A DNA stretch of 10,102 nt from Bdellovibrionales bacterium (GCA_020435025.1 JAGRAG010000070.1:1-10102); one strand, 5' to 3'; shown: positions 1-6,858, counted from the stretch's first letter. Made by a program: numbers and translations. The notes: generated from the sequence alone by a model not told the origin.

Positions 1-755
1 ATGGTGGGTTCGGTTTGATTTCTTGGGTGAAGATCAAATTCTGTTTTTAAATAACGATCCATTTTCTGCTGATCCCTGCGTTTCAGGTCGACAAACTGTA
101 TCCCAATGCCTCTTGGATAGCTATCCGTTCCTTTTTCTGAAACTCGAACCAACTTAGCTTCACATTTGATTTTAAGGAGAGGGCTTAATGCAAGACTCAG
201 ATCAAACACCTTTCCAACTTCAGGAGTTCTTTCCCAATCCGCATCAGAAAATCCAGTTAAATAGGCACCCGATGTTGAGAGATCAAACGTTTTTAAATGA
301 TCCAAATCAAAACGACACCCTTTAATTTCCACAGGCATGACCACTTTTGCTCGTCGTTTTTGCAGCCACCATCGCAAACTAGGATTTAGCAATAATCGAC
401 GAGGTGAGGGAGCTAATAAGCTACCAGAAAGAGCAATAAAACCTGCTGTAGCAGAGACGATCCAAGGAAGAGAGGCCCCCATATCCATGGCCCCCACCAC
501 ATAGTTGTTCCAAGCAACCAACACTACGGTCGCCGGCAAAGTAAGAATCAGCCATCGACTGGCACGTAAGAATAAGGGAATGTGAGCCACCAGAGCTATC
601 ATCACCAGAACATTTAAAAATGAAATCATTTCTATATTATTGGCAACATCCCACAAGCCCTCCCCATAAACCCAAGCCGCCTGAAAAGGAAACGAAAGGG
701 CAATTCCCAAAAAGACGATAGACAAAATAAAAAAGATCAATGGACGCTTATTCAC
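1..755 (-). CDS. Membrane-anchored PilZ-domain protein (partial, C-terminal end outside window)
   Basis: The reverse strand reads open from a GTG at 755 to the window edge (251 residues seen, no stop reached). The N-terminal ~118 residues hold about four hydrophobic segments (near residues 5-22, 42-63, 67-88 and 96-116), so the protein sits in the inner membrane. After a basic stretch, residues ~131-242 look like a PilZ domain: a KRR-rich entry before a VVMPVEI strand, then the D158-L-S160-T-S-G163 motif (DxSxxG) and a GIGIQF strand. PilZ domains bind c-di-GMP; here the upstream RxxxR arginine motif is degenerate, so binding is likely but not certain. The GTG is chosen because TAAGGAGG lies just upstream and because GTGA overlaps the stop of the lytic transglycosylase gene, suggesting translational coupling. 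The gene probably ends shortly beyond base 1. The inferred role is c-di-GMP sensing linked to the envelope. Confidence 0.8.
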   Translation of the reverse strand, partial: MNKRPLIFFILSIVFLGIALSFPFQAAWVYGEGLWDVANNIEMISFLNVLVMIALVAHIPLFLRASRWLILTLPATVVLVAWNNYVVGAMDMGASLPWIVSATAGFIALSGSLLAPSPRRLLLNPSLRWWLQKRRAKVVMPVEIKGCRFDLDHLKTFDLSTSGAYLTGFSDADWERTPEVGKVFDLSLALSPLLKIKCEAKLVRVSEKGTDSYPRGIGIQFVDLKRRDQQKMDRYLKTEFDLHPRNQTEPT

Positions 756-1843
756 GATCCCTCCTTAGGAGGTTTAGCAAAATGATAGCAATAACTGGAG
801 ACCTTGCCCACATAAACACGAGCCTCGTTCAGGTCACCCGACATCAAATAGTTGGGTCCAAGAGACTTCAAAGCCGACTTGACTCGATACGCTCCGGAAT
901 TGTAGCTCGCTAAGATCACCTCTGTCAGACGTTCTTGAGACTTACCATAAATGGATGTGATCACTTGAGAGTTCACCGGCTTGTGCCAATAACTATGCAA
1001 GTATCGTAAGTACTCGTAGCCGCCTTGAATGGAACGCTCAGGATCTAAACGCCAATCTTCTTCCGACGAAATTTTTCCCATACGAATCCATGACTTCAAT
1101 AAAGAGGCCGGAAGACGTCTAATATTTTTAGAGCGTGGCCAGTCTTCAAATTTTTTTGAAATCTCATCAGCAGCCAAAGGAGTTACCTGAGTTAAACCAA
1201 CCGCCTTTGCCCAACTGACCGCCTGAGGATTAAAGGCCGATTCCTGAGCCACCAAACCCGCAACAAGGGTTGGACTGTAGGAGTACTCATTCCCCCAATA
1301 CTCAAGATAAGAGATCATTTTGGGATGAGGAGTAAAAGGGGCCGTATTTCTGATCTTTTCAACTGAAAGCATGTTGCAGTCGGGAAGTTCGTACTCGGCG
1401 TATGCCTTTGCCTGTCCTTTTTCATTGAGATAAGCGAATTCAATTTTGTTTGTTCGATGGGGAGGCAAGCGCAATCGATCCCACTTGTATGTGATTGCGC
1501 GTCGTCCCTCTTCTAAAACGGGAGTCGATCCTTCTAAAAAACGTTCACTGATATCGACACCATCGTAAGTGACCCTTAATGAGTGTTCATCTGCAATTTG
1601 AAATGGATCTTGGATACGTATGGCGAATTGTGAGTATCCATGCAACACTTGTCTATCTGGATAGAACTCAATTAGAGGTTGCAGCTCATCAACTGTCGTC
1701 ATTGAGGAGCGACCTTTAGCTTCCGACTTCACCACGTTTAAGCTGTCAATAGAACCAAAAGGAGTTGCCGGCCCCACGCAAGCCACCAGCAACGAGAATA
1801 CCCATCCACATCCCAAGAGGTTCCAACTATTCCATTTTGCCAT
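752..1843 (-). CDS. Lipoprotein lytic transglycosylase (SLT family, GH23-like)
   Basis: This 363-residue protein begins with a short lipoprotein signal ending in the lipobox L19-V-A-C22, so it should be a lipid-anchored periplasmic protein. Residues ~50-155 form a beta-rich, Ig-like-looking region of unknown role. Residues ~175-350 are a Slt/MltC-type transglycosylase domain: the catalytic glutamate motif Q200-E201-S-A-F-N, then GLTQVTP at 216-222, the LASYNSG block at 311-317 and a terminal VYVGKV block at 343-348. These enzymes cut peptidoglycan between MurNAc and GlcNAc and leave 1,6-anhydro ends. The large insert between the GLTQ and YNSG blocks is within family variation. The start has only a weak Shine-Dalgarno but is the one that gives a well-placed lipobox. 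The stop overlaps the PilZ gene start (GTGA). The family call is firm; the N-terminal domain is unassigned. Confidence 0.9.
   Translation of the reverse strand: MAKWNSWNLLGCGWVFSLLVACVGPATPFGSIDSLNVVKSEAKGRSSMTTVDELQPLIEFYPDRQVLHGYSQFAIRIQDPFQIADEHSLRVTYDGVDISERFLEGSTPVLEEGRRAITYKWDRLRLPPHRTNKIEFAYLNEKGQAKAYAEYELPDCNMLSVEKIRNTAPFTPHPKMISYLEYWGNEYSYSPTLVAGLVAQESAFNPQAVSWAKAVGLTQVTPLAADEISKKFEDWPRSKNIRRLPASLLKSWIRMGKISSEEDWRLDPERSIQGGYEYLRYLHSYWHKPVNSQVITSIYGKSQERLTEVILASYNSGAYRVKSALKSLGPNYLMSGDLNEARVYVGKVSSYCYHFAKPPKEGS
759..767 (-). promoter_or_regulatory. Strong ribosome binding site for the PilZ gene
   Basis: The minus strand carries TAAGGAGGG ending three bases before the GTG at 755. It lies inside the last codons of the transglycosylase gene. 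It supports a GTG start and coupled translation. Confidence 0.75.
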
Positions 1844-1868
1844 AGGAACTCATCGGCCCTAGAAAATG

Positions 1869-1897
1869 AGATCTAAACTTAAGGCGTGATGTTTTTT
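1869..1897 (-). promoter_or_regulatory. Weak candidate promoter for the lytic transglycosylase gene
   Basis: In the 167-base gap upstream of the transglycosylase the minus strand has TTGTCA (5 of 6 to the -35 consensus), followed after about 17 bases by AGTTTA/TTTAGA, a poor -10. This is the best sigma70-like pair seen in the gap. Read-through from the SGNH gene upstream is equally possible, since no clear terminator was found in the gap. Confidence 0.25.
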
Positions 1898-2010
1898 GAC
1901 AACATTTTGTGCAATCTCTCAGATACAAATAAAAGACAATAAAAATAGACGATCTGATAAATTTTTAGCCAGATTGTTCGTGCAATGTACCTTCGTTTAA
2001 ATTTGAGACA

Positions 2011-3213
2011 CTAAAACTCTTCGGTCTGAGTATCTGTCACTAACGTAGGATCCAGCTTTAGGAGGTCTCTATAGATCAGATCCCCAAGAAAAGCATAGGC
2101 CAGTGCACTTGGGTGTCCATCCAAAGGAATCTGTCCCTGTTGGTTCATGATTTTGTCGAAGGGGATCGCCGTGTAGTCAAACAGGGTCAGTCCTTCTTTT
2201 TTTAAGTAGGGAATTATAGATTGAGTGATACCCGTTGGTTTGGGACTAAACCCAACTACAACTACAAAACTCTTAATGTCATAAACGAGTTTTAAGCGAC
2301 GCTCGACTTCTCTAATGGACTGAGCGTAGAGAGTGTATTCTTTCTCACCCAATATTGGCCAAGAAAAACCTGTCTTTTTAAAAAGATTGAGATGAGCTGC
2401 TAATGATTTGAGTTTTGTATTCAGCGGTTCATAATCCTTGTAACTTCCATTATATCTAATTTGCTGTTGTGACTCTAGCCAGCTAAAGTGAGGTTGATTC
2501 TCTGCCCACTTTGAGTCTGCCACAAATTGATGAACCGAATTAAAGAACCGAAACGGATGAAATCCGGGCAGCAGATAAATCACGTGACCTTTAGTACCTA
2601 CGAAGTTCTGATACTGAACATGCCCGTCAATGACCATAGTTTTGTAAAGAGCCTGGGCAATACTTGTTCCGGGATCCCCAAGATTGTATACATTGGCTCT
2701 AGGAAACTTAGACTTGAGTTGCCCAGGTAAAGACTCATGTCCCTCGACTCCCTGGCCAAACACAAAGGAGCCACCGAGAAGAACAAAAAAATTGTTTGCC
2801 TTTTCGAGATAGGGTCCCTGATCTCGCCGACCCTGTTTGTCGTATTGATAGGTGACGTCATATATGATTGTTCCATCATGAGTTGTTACTGAAGCTCTCT
2901 TAGAACTCAGTTGTTGAGGTATCGAGTACCTCAGCCCACTTTCAGATCTTAGTGTGGTGTAGGTGGCATGATGAGCATTGGTAAAATCTAAAAGACTGTA
3001 GTTCGTATGTGGCTTTGGACCTGATTTGCGATACTTTTCGACCACAATGTCTGAAAGAGCAAGATCTTTAAGACGCATGCGCTCGGATTTTGGAAGCGTT
3101 TTCGGCTTATAAAAATAGTGTTCACTGTACATTCTTGGAGCGAATGCCAGTAACAACTCAAGGGCAAAGAGCAGAATGAAGGTATTGACTCCGACGATCA
3201 GGACGGTTTTCAT
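2011..3213 (-). CDS. Membrane-anchored SGNH/GDSL-type hydrolase
   Basis: This 400-residue protein starts with an uncleaved-looking hydrophobic segment (residues ~3-25), so the body should be periplasmic. The SGNH pattern is visible. Block I is LLGGS149F-V-F-G-Q-G with the nucleophile Ser149, block II is N177-L-G-D-P-G-T-S, and the C-terminal block is D365-G-H367-P-S-A, giving the catalytic Asp/His pair. The usual block III (GxN) is not recognisable; LLPGFHPFRFF at ~214-224 sits in its place. Such proteins usually deacylate or esterify polysaccharide, peptidoglycan or lipid substrates; the substrate here cannot be read from the sequence. The ATG at 3213 follows an AGGAAG about 13 bases upstream. 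The next gene on this strand is the transglycosylase, so an envelope-modifying role is a reasonable inference. The SGNH assignment is moderately sure. Confidence 0.75.
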   Translation of the reverse strand: MKTVLIVGVNTFILLFALELLLAFAPRMYSEHYFYKPKTLPKSERMRLKDLALSDIVVEKYRKSGPKPHTNYSLLDFTNAHHATYTTLRSESGLRYSIPQQLSSKRASVTTHDGTIIYDVTYQYDKQGRRDQGPYLEKANNFFVLLGGSFVFGQGVEGHESLPGQLKSKFPRANVYNLGDPGTSIAQALYKTMVIDGHVQYQNFVGTKGHVIYLLPGFHPFRFFNSVHQFVADSKWAENQPHFSWLESQQQIRYNGSYKDYEPLNTKLKSLAAHLNLFKKTGFSWPILGEKEYTLYAQSIREVERRLKLVYDIKSFVVVVGFSPKPTGITQSIIPYLKKEGLTLFDYTAIPFDKIMNQQGQIPLDGHPSALAYAFLGDLIYRDLLKLDPTLVTDTQTEEF

Positions 3214-3249
3214 ATCTACTGAGCTTCCTAAGGAAAAAGGATCTTAAAT

Positions 3250-3278
3250 ATTATCTCGTCTCGATACAATTTGGTCCA
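3250..3278 (-). promoter_or_regulatory. Candidate sigma70-type promoter for the SGNH hydrolase gene
   Basis: On the minus strand TGGACC (3273-3278, 4 of 6 to consensus) and GATAAT (3250-3255, 5 of 6) are spaced by 17 bases. The predicted transcript would begin about 30 bases before the ATG at 3213. This is a consensus match only. Confidence 0.4.
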
Positions 3279-3520
3279 TCAAATATTTAATTGTTTTACT
3301 CAGATCAATTCCAGTCAAAACCGACGAGACGTACTAAACCTAAATGTCCGCTTTCAATGCCTGAGTCGCGGCCATCAAACCGCGTTGGATATATAAATTT
3401 TAGATCAACACTATCTTATCGATACGACCTCGACGAGGAACCCTACTTAAGTCCGAAAAGCCTTTCTTGAAATCTGCCGAAAAGGTTAATGGTGGAAACA
3501 TCAATGGGTGGATCATAACT

Positions 3521-3526
3521 AGGAGA
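3521..3526 (+). promoter_or_regulatory. Ribosome binding site of the diguanylate cyclase gene
   Basis: AGGAGA ends four bases before the ATG at 3531 and fixes that start. Confidence 0.7.
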
Positions 3527-3530
3527 CTTC

Positions 3531-4625
3531 ATGAAACAGTGGATGAGCAAACTGATTGAACAACTCAATTACGATGTAGCCCCTCAAGATTCTTCTGTAA
3601 AAACAGAACTCTCTGAGGAAAGAGCCACTTTAATTTACATTTTGGACACTCTAAACAAACACCTTTTGGAAATCGATCACCATCCCGTAAGAAAAGTTAG
3701 GAACTCCTTAGATGAGTACTCGCGTCTTCTTTTGAGCTCAGACGCCTCAAAACTTCAAAAATCCCTTCATCGTTTACGTGAATTCTTTGGGCGCTATCGA
3801 ATCGATGAGTACACCTACATTCTGAAGACCTTCAATGACTTTCGCTCAATTATTTGGGATTTCGTAGAACAGATAAGCGATGCTCTAGAAGATGAAGAGG
3901 CGGATCAGGAATTGCAATCTCATATCGATGAACTCAGAGACGCTGTAGAAGCCAACTCTATGGAACAACTGAGAACCAAGTCACTGTCGTTTATCGATTC
4001 TTACAGTGAATACCAAACGAAAAGAGACACCAACAAAAGTCGTCGTTTGAGTACAGTAAAAAAGAGTCTCAATGACGTAAAAAAACAACTTGTGGAGGCT
4101 CACCACAATCTCATGCGTGATCACCTAACTTCGGCCTTCAATCGAAAGAGCTTCGACGAAAAGATTCATGAGTATTGGACATTGGCCAGAATTAATCCCT
4201 CTCCTATGACACTGCTTGCATTAGATATTGATCACTTTAAAAAGGTTAACGACACTCATGGACATGCCGTGGGTGACTTTGTACTGGTGGAAACTGTTAA
4301 GCTTCTTAAGCAGATCTTTCATCGAGAAAAAGACTTTGTTGCTCGAATCGGAGGTGAAGAGTTTACTGTGATCCTCCCTGAATTCGATCTATCTTCGGCG
4401 ATCAAGAAAGCTGCAGAGACTTTGGATAAGGTACAAGAATCGGTTTTCGTTCATGATGATAAGGAGATTCGCTTTACAATTTCTATCGGCATTGCTGAAT
4501 ACGAACCAAAAGAAACTGTCGATAGTTGGATGAAGCGAGCCGACCAAGCACTCTACACGTCTAAAAACAGTGGTCGCAATCGATTCACTATAGCGCCTTC
4601 TTCAAACTTAAAAAGCGTCGCTTAA
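3531..4625 (+). CDS. Diguanylate cyclase with N-terminal helical domain (GGDEF)
   Basis: This 364-residue protein has no signal or membrane segment and should be cytoplasmic. Residues 1-~185 are charged and predominantly helical, ending in a likely coiled coil (~165-195) that would join or dimerise the output domain. Residues ~195-352 are a GGDEF domain: the DHLTSAFNR entry at 197-205, metal-binding L231-D232-I-D234-H-F-K-K-V-N-D, and the active loop G274-G-E-E-F278. R265-E-K-D268 precedes it at the standard I-site spacing (RxxD then five residues), followed by SIGIAEY and the ALYTSKNSGRNR ending. All catalytic residues are present, so it should make c-di-GMP from two GTP and be product-inhibited. 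The signal sensed by the N-terminal domain is unknown. The last 18 bases overlap the convergent repair gene. Confidence 0.93.
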   Translation: MKQWMSKLIEQLNYDVAPQDSSVKTELSEERATLIYILDTLNKHLLEIDHHPVRKVRNSLDEYSRLLLSSDASKLQKSLHRLREFFGRYRIDEYTYILKTFNDFRSIIWDFVEQISDALEDEEADQELQSHIDELRDAVEANSMEQLRTKSLSFIDSYSEYQTKRDTNKSRRLSTVKKSLNDVKKQLVEAHHNLMRDHLTSAFNRKSFDEKIHEYWTLARINPSPMTLLALDIDHFKKVNDTHGHAVGDFVLVETVKLLKQIFHREKDFVARIGGEEFTVILPEFDLSSAIKKAAETLDKVQESVFVHDDKEIRFTISIGIAEYEPKETVDSWMKRADQALYTSKNSGRNRFTIAPSSNLKSVA

Positions 4626-5300
4626 GTCTTCTCGGTGAGAGCTGTCAGCGGTTAGAATTTCTAACTGCAAAAATTCGGGTATTTCACTTGCGTGAATCTC
4701 TACGTAGTTACTAACACTTTTCGGACACACTTTATAAGCTTCGCGCAACAGCCAACGAAAGGCTTCTTGCACTTCGCACCTTTCATCTGTTCGCAAGAAA
4801 TTAGCAGTCTCAAAGGTGGCTCGAAAGTATCTTTTTCTTCGAATGCAATAGATCATGGTTACGGCCGCCATCCTGCGCATTTGCCAACGAGGCGAAAAAG
4901 TCCACTTAATAATATCTGGCAAGAACATGGGATTTTGAACGATAAAGTCTCCAATTACAAAAAGAGCGTAGTCATCGCACACCGTTTTGCTGCGAATGTG
5001 ATTTTCCGCCCACATTTGGAAGTCAACAAAGTCCACAGGTTCTCGGTCAAATTTAAGACTTTGTAGCCAGTGCACGGCGATCTGCTGCATTTCTACGGAA
5101 CCTTCACTCAGCAAGCTTTCACATAGAGAAAAGAGAGTTCTTTTGTCCAGTCCGATAAACTTCTGCTCATACTTTACAGCTATTTGATAAATCGCTGACT
5201 GTTTGTGCTGCTGATGATACAGACCTTCACTAATAGGTTCTTTCTTCGTCTCCCGTAGGATTTCTTCTTTGATCTGATGAACTAGATAGTCGTAAGCCAT
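4608..5300 (-). CDS. Divergent AlkD-like DNA alkylation repair protein (HEAT-like)
   Basis: This 230-residue protein is read from the ATG at 5300, which follows AAAGGAGGAG at ideal spacing; an in-frame ATG at 5342 lacks such a site and lies in relic sequence. The protein is all-helical and looks like the DNA alkylation repair family (AlkD, PF08713), which excises N3- and N7-alkylated bases using HEAT-like repeats. Matching segments are TVCDDYALFVIGDF (106-119), W139-Q-M-R142-R143-M-A-A-V and FRW183-LLREAYK. The Asp expected at the active site has candidates D109/D110, and the Arg and second Trp positions are filled. The first Trp of the family's WxxxD motif appears to be Lys105, so activity may be altered. 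The 3' end overlaps the cyclase gene by 18 bases tail to tail. Family call moderate, enzymatic activity uncertain. Confidence 0.65.
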   Translation of the reverse strand: MAYDYLVHQIKEEILRETKKEPISEGLYHQQHKQSAIYQIAVKYEQKFIGLDKRTLFSLCESLLSEGSVEMQQIAVHWLQSLKFDREPVDFVDFQMWAENHIRSKTVCDDYALFVIGDFIVQNPMFLPDIIKWTFSPRWQMRRMAAVTMIYCIRRKRYFRATFETANFLRTDERCEVQEAFRWLLREAYKVCPKSVSNYVEIHASEIPEFLQLEILTADSSHREDLSDAF

Positions 5301-5301
5301 G

Positions 5302-5311
5302 GGCTCCTCCT
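5302..5311 (-). promoter_or_regulatory. Ribosome binding site that decides the AlkD-like start
   Basis: AAAGGAGGAG on the minus strand lies just upstream of the ATG at 5300. It argues for the shorter protein over the start at 5342. Confidence 0.7.
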
Positions 5312-5318
5312 TTAATTT

Positions 5319-5426
5319 GTTATTGGTTGTTTCTTTGATCAATTAGCGCTCTTGACTCATTGTCACTCGGGCGGCATCATCACTGATCTCAATCAAAAGG
5401 GCTATTTTGCTAGTTTTAAAATGGGG
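5319..5426 (-). pseudogene. Relic of a second subtilase C-terminus
   Basis: Bases 5351-5410 align without gaps to 5459-5518 inside the subtilase gene, offset 108 bases (36 codons), with 44 of 60 identities by eye. On the minus strand the relic reads KIALLIEISDDAARVTMSQ against KTAFSIEIKDNAARMTTSQ of the intact gene, 12 of 19 residues identical. The reading then meets a TAA (5343-5345) where the intact gene has Tyr338, and continues as LIKETTNN against SIKENN. The relic lies in the same frame as the subtilase, just after its two consecutive stop codons. Most differences look like third-position transitions, so the copy probably evolved as a coding paralogue before decaying. Either a tandem protease gene was mostly deleted or the tail was duplicated. 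Confidence 0.8.
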
Positions 5427-5429
5427 TTA

Positions 5430-6464
5430 TTAATTATTTTCTTTTATCGAATAATGATCTTGACTGGTCGTCATTCGAGCAGCGTTATCTTTAATCTCAA
5501 TCGAAAAGGCTGTCTTACCAAACAATTGATAATTTCTCTGTCCGAGGATTGCCAACATCTGGCGGGCCGACTGTAAGGAAGGCTTTGGTAAAGAGAGACT
5601 CTTTCGACTTGCATGAGTGGCGATAGATCCGGTCACAAATGCGGTTGCTTGCGAAGTTCCTGACATGGTTCCATACTGATCGTTGGGTAGGGTGGACACA
5701 ATCTCTAAACCTGGAGCTGCGACATCCACTCGATGCTTCCCATAGTTGCTTTCTGGAATCAATTGATGATTTGCATCCAAAGCTCCCACGGAAATGATAT
5801 TAGTGTATCCATAGGCCGCTGGGTAAAAACCCTGAAGATCAATATTCATGCCATGATTCCCGGCTGCGGCGACAATCCAGACACCCTTTGAGTGAGCGCT
5901 CTGGAGAATGGATCTCTCTCGAGCGCTCTGACTGTAGCCTCCGGATGAATAGTTGATCACCTCAGCTCCCATTTGAATCGCATATTTAAGAGCCAAAACG
6001 GTTGTTTCAACATTGGTGTTTTCTTCTTTCCCAGAAAAGTAGCGAATCGGTAAAAGGCGAATGGGTCGTTGACCTAAGTTCTTTTTCTGGGAGACAATGG
6101 AAAGAAACTGCCGAATGATGATGCCGGCAATATGGGTTCCGTGTCCGTTTACATCTTGAAGATCATTGTTGTTATCTGCAAAATTCCAACCATGACAGTC
6201 ATCAATATATCCGTTTTGATCATCATCGATGCCGTTTTGTGATAAGTCCTCACCTTTCTCGTTAAGGCCACACTCTTTAGAGTTTTTAAAAATCCAGTTT
6301 TTAAGATCTCTATGTTCCAAATCCATACCGGTATCAATGACAGCCACAATAATTGGTTGAACGCTCCTCTGAGACTTTTTAATGCTCGGTGGACCGACCG
6401 ACTGACATAGAGAGGGTAGAGTTAAAAATATAAATATAGAAATGCATAATGGGCGATAGATCAT
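5430..6464 (-). CDS. Secreted subtilisin-like serine protease (S8 family)
   Basis: This 344-residue protein has a Sec-type signal peptide (residues 1-~21) with no proper lipobox around Cys20. The S8 triad is complete: Asp44 in AVIDTG, His108 in NGHGTHIAG, and Ser271 in GTMSGTSQATAF; the oxyanion Asn203 is in AAAGN. Asp/Asn-rich segments at ~73-105 (including IDDDQNGYIDD) resemble calcium-binding loops of related secreted subtilases, and Cys65 and Cys90 could pair. Only about 15 residues separate the signal from the catalytic core, so the usual ~70-residue inhibitory propeptide is missing. It should act as an endopeptidase in the periplasm or outside the cell. The ATG at 6464 is supported by AATAAGGAGGTAA upstream. 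The gene ends with TAA TAA, followed by a relic of a second tail. Confidence 0.93.
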   Translation of the reverse strand: MIYRPLCISIFIFLTLPSLCQSVGPPSIKKSQRSVQPIIVAVIDTGMDLEHRDLKNWIFKNSKECGLNEKGEDLSQNGIDDDQNGYIDDCHGWNFADNNNDLQDVNGHGTHIAGIIIRQFLSIVSQKKNLGQRPIRLLPIRYFSGKEENTNVETTVLALKYAIQMGAEVINYSSGGYSQSARERSILQSAHSKGVWIVAAAGNHGMNIDLQGFYPAAYGYTNIISVGALDANHQLIPESNYGKHRVDVAAPGLEIVSTLPNDQYGTMSGTSQATAFVTGSIATHASRKSLSLPKPSLQSARQMLAILGQRNYQLFGKTAFSIEIKDNAARMTTSQDHYSIKENN

Positions 6465-6469
6465 CGCTT

Positions 6470-6480
6470 ACCTCCTTATT
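6470..6480 (-). promoter_or_regulatory. Near-consensus ribosome binding site of the subtilase gene
   Basis: The minus strand reads AATAAGGAGGT a few bases before the ATG at 6464, an almost perfect anti-16S complement. It suggests high translation and fixes the start. Confidence 0.8.
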
Positions 6481-6512
6481 TATGGTTAATATTTAAGAGA
6501 CAACGAGGCCGC

Positions 6513-6534
6513 AAAAAGGATGTTCGTCCTTTTT
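6513..6534. terminator. Hairpin with A- and T-tracts, possible terminator or attenuator
   Basis: AAAAAGGA (6513-6520) and TCCTTTTT (6527-6534) pair perfectly around a six-base loop. A run of Ts follows on the plus strand; on the minus strand the U-run is part of the stem. No coding gene on the plus strand ends here. On the minus strand it lies about 50 bases before the subtilase start, where it could act as an attenuator or end an upstream transcript. Low GC in the stem makes it a weak terminator. Confidence 0.4.
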
Positions 6535-6551
6535 TAGTGAACAAAAAATGT

Positions 6552-6661
6552 CTTCGGTGACGAAGGACTGAAGGTCCAACAGACACAAGAAATGTGTCTA
6601 AAAGAAAAGGGACCCACAAGTCATCTTTTTCCATCTTGGAAAATAGAAATTGTAAGGTCCC
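6552..6661. other. Cluster of perfect hairpins upstream of the subtilase
   Basis: Four small perfect stems follow one another: CTTCG/CGAAG (6552-6565, GTGA loop), GGAC/GTCC (6565-6577), AGACACA/TGTGTCT (6581-6599) and TTTTCC/GGAAAA (6627-6643). The last is nested in GGGACC (6609-6614)/GGTCCC (6656-6661). GGTCCCATC (6656-6664) can instead pair with GATGGGACC (6725-6733), nine perfect base pairs, so two exclusive folds are possible. On the minus strand this would be a leader of the protease transcript; it could also be a separate RNA. No known RNA family was recognised. Confidence 0.4.
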
Positions 6662-6858
6662 ATCATTAACTGCATTGAGAATGCCAACTGAAATCCAAAG
6701 AAACGGCCGCGTTTTTGTTTACAAGATGGGACCTGTCTGCAAAAAAAGTCGACTGCCAAGATCGAGTTTTACAAGATGCCTTATCTAGCTAATGTGCAAA
6801 GACTGAACGAGTGCTCGTTTTCTTTACAACTGACCATGCTATTTAAGTATATAATTTT

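Larger units (their letters stand above)
3214..3530. other. Divergent intergenic region between SGNH hydrolase and diguanylate cyclase
   Basis: This 317-base region has no convincing gene. Besides the minus-strand promoter it holds several small symmetric elements: a CGCGG/CCGCG hairpin at 3367-3384, the near-palindrome CCTCGACGAGG at 3428-3438, and CGTCTCG (3257-3263) repeated inverted as CGAGACG (3325-3331). The latter pair flanks the minus-strand promoter and could be an operator pair. No clear plus-strand promoter for the cyclase gene was recognised. Confidence 0.5.

Noticed and set aside
2527..2879. Short frames on both strands inside the SGNH hydrolase gene
   Set aside because: Shadows of the hydrolase frame, which carries the catalytic motifs.
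3385..3417. Plus-strand promoter TTGGAT ... TATCTT for the cyclase gene
   Set aside because: Spacing is 21 bases and both boxes are poor; no sigma28 pattern fits either.
4692..5066. Plus-strand frame of 124 codons opposite the AlkD-like gene
   Set aside because: The minus-strand frame has the family motifs and a strong ribosome binding site; this one is its shadow.
5301..5342. AlkD-like gene start at 5342
   Set aside because: The extra 14 residues derive from the protease-tail relic, and the strong ribosome binding site points to 5300.
5352..5576. Plus-strand frame opposite the subtilase tail and relic
   Set aside because: It is antisense to a clear protease coding sequence and its relic, with no domain of its own.
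6464..6770. Minus-strand short open frames upstream of the subtilase
   Set aside because: They lack plausible starts with a ribosome binding site and resemble no family I know; two different frames overlap, suggesting chance openness.
6594..6788. Plus-strand open frame of 64 codons starting with GTG
   Set aside because: No ribosome binding site, a basic and unrecognisable peptide, and it lies across the hairpin cluster; more likely non-coding.
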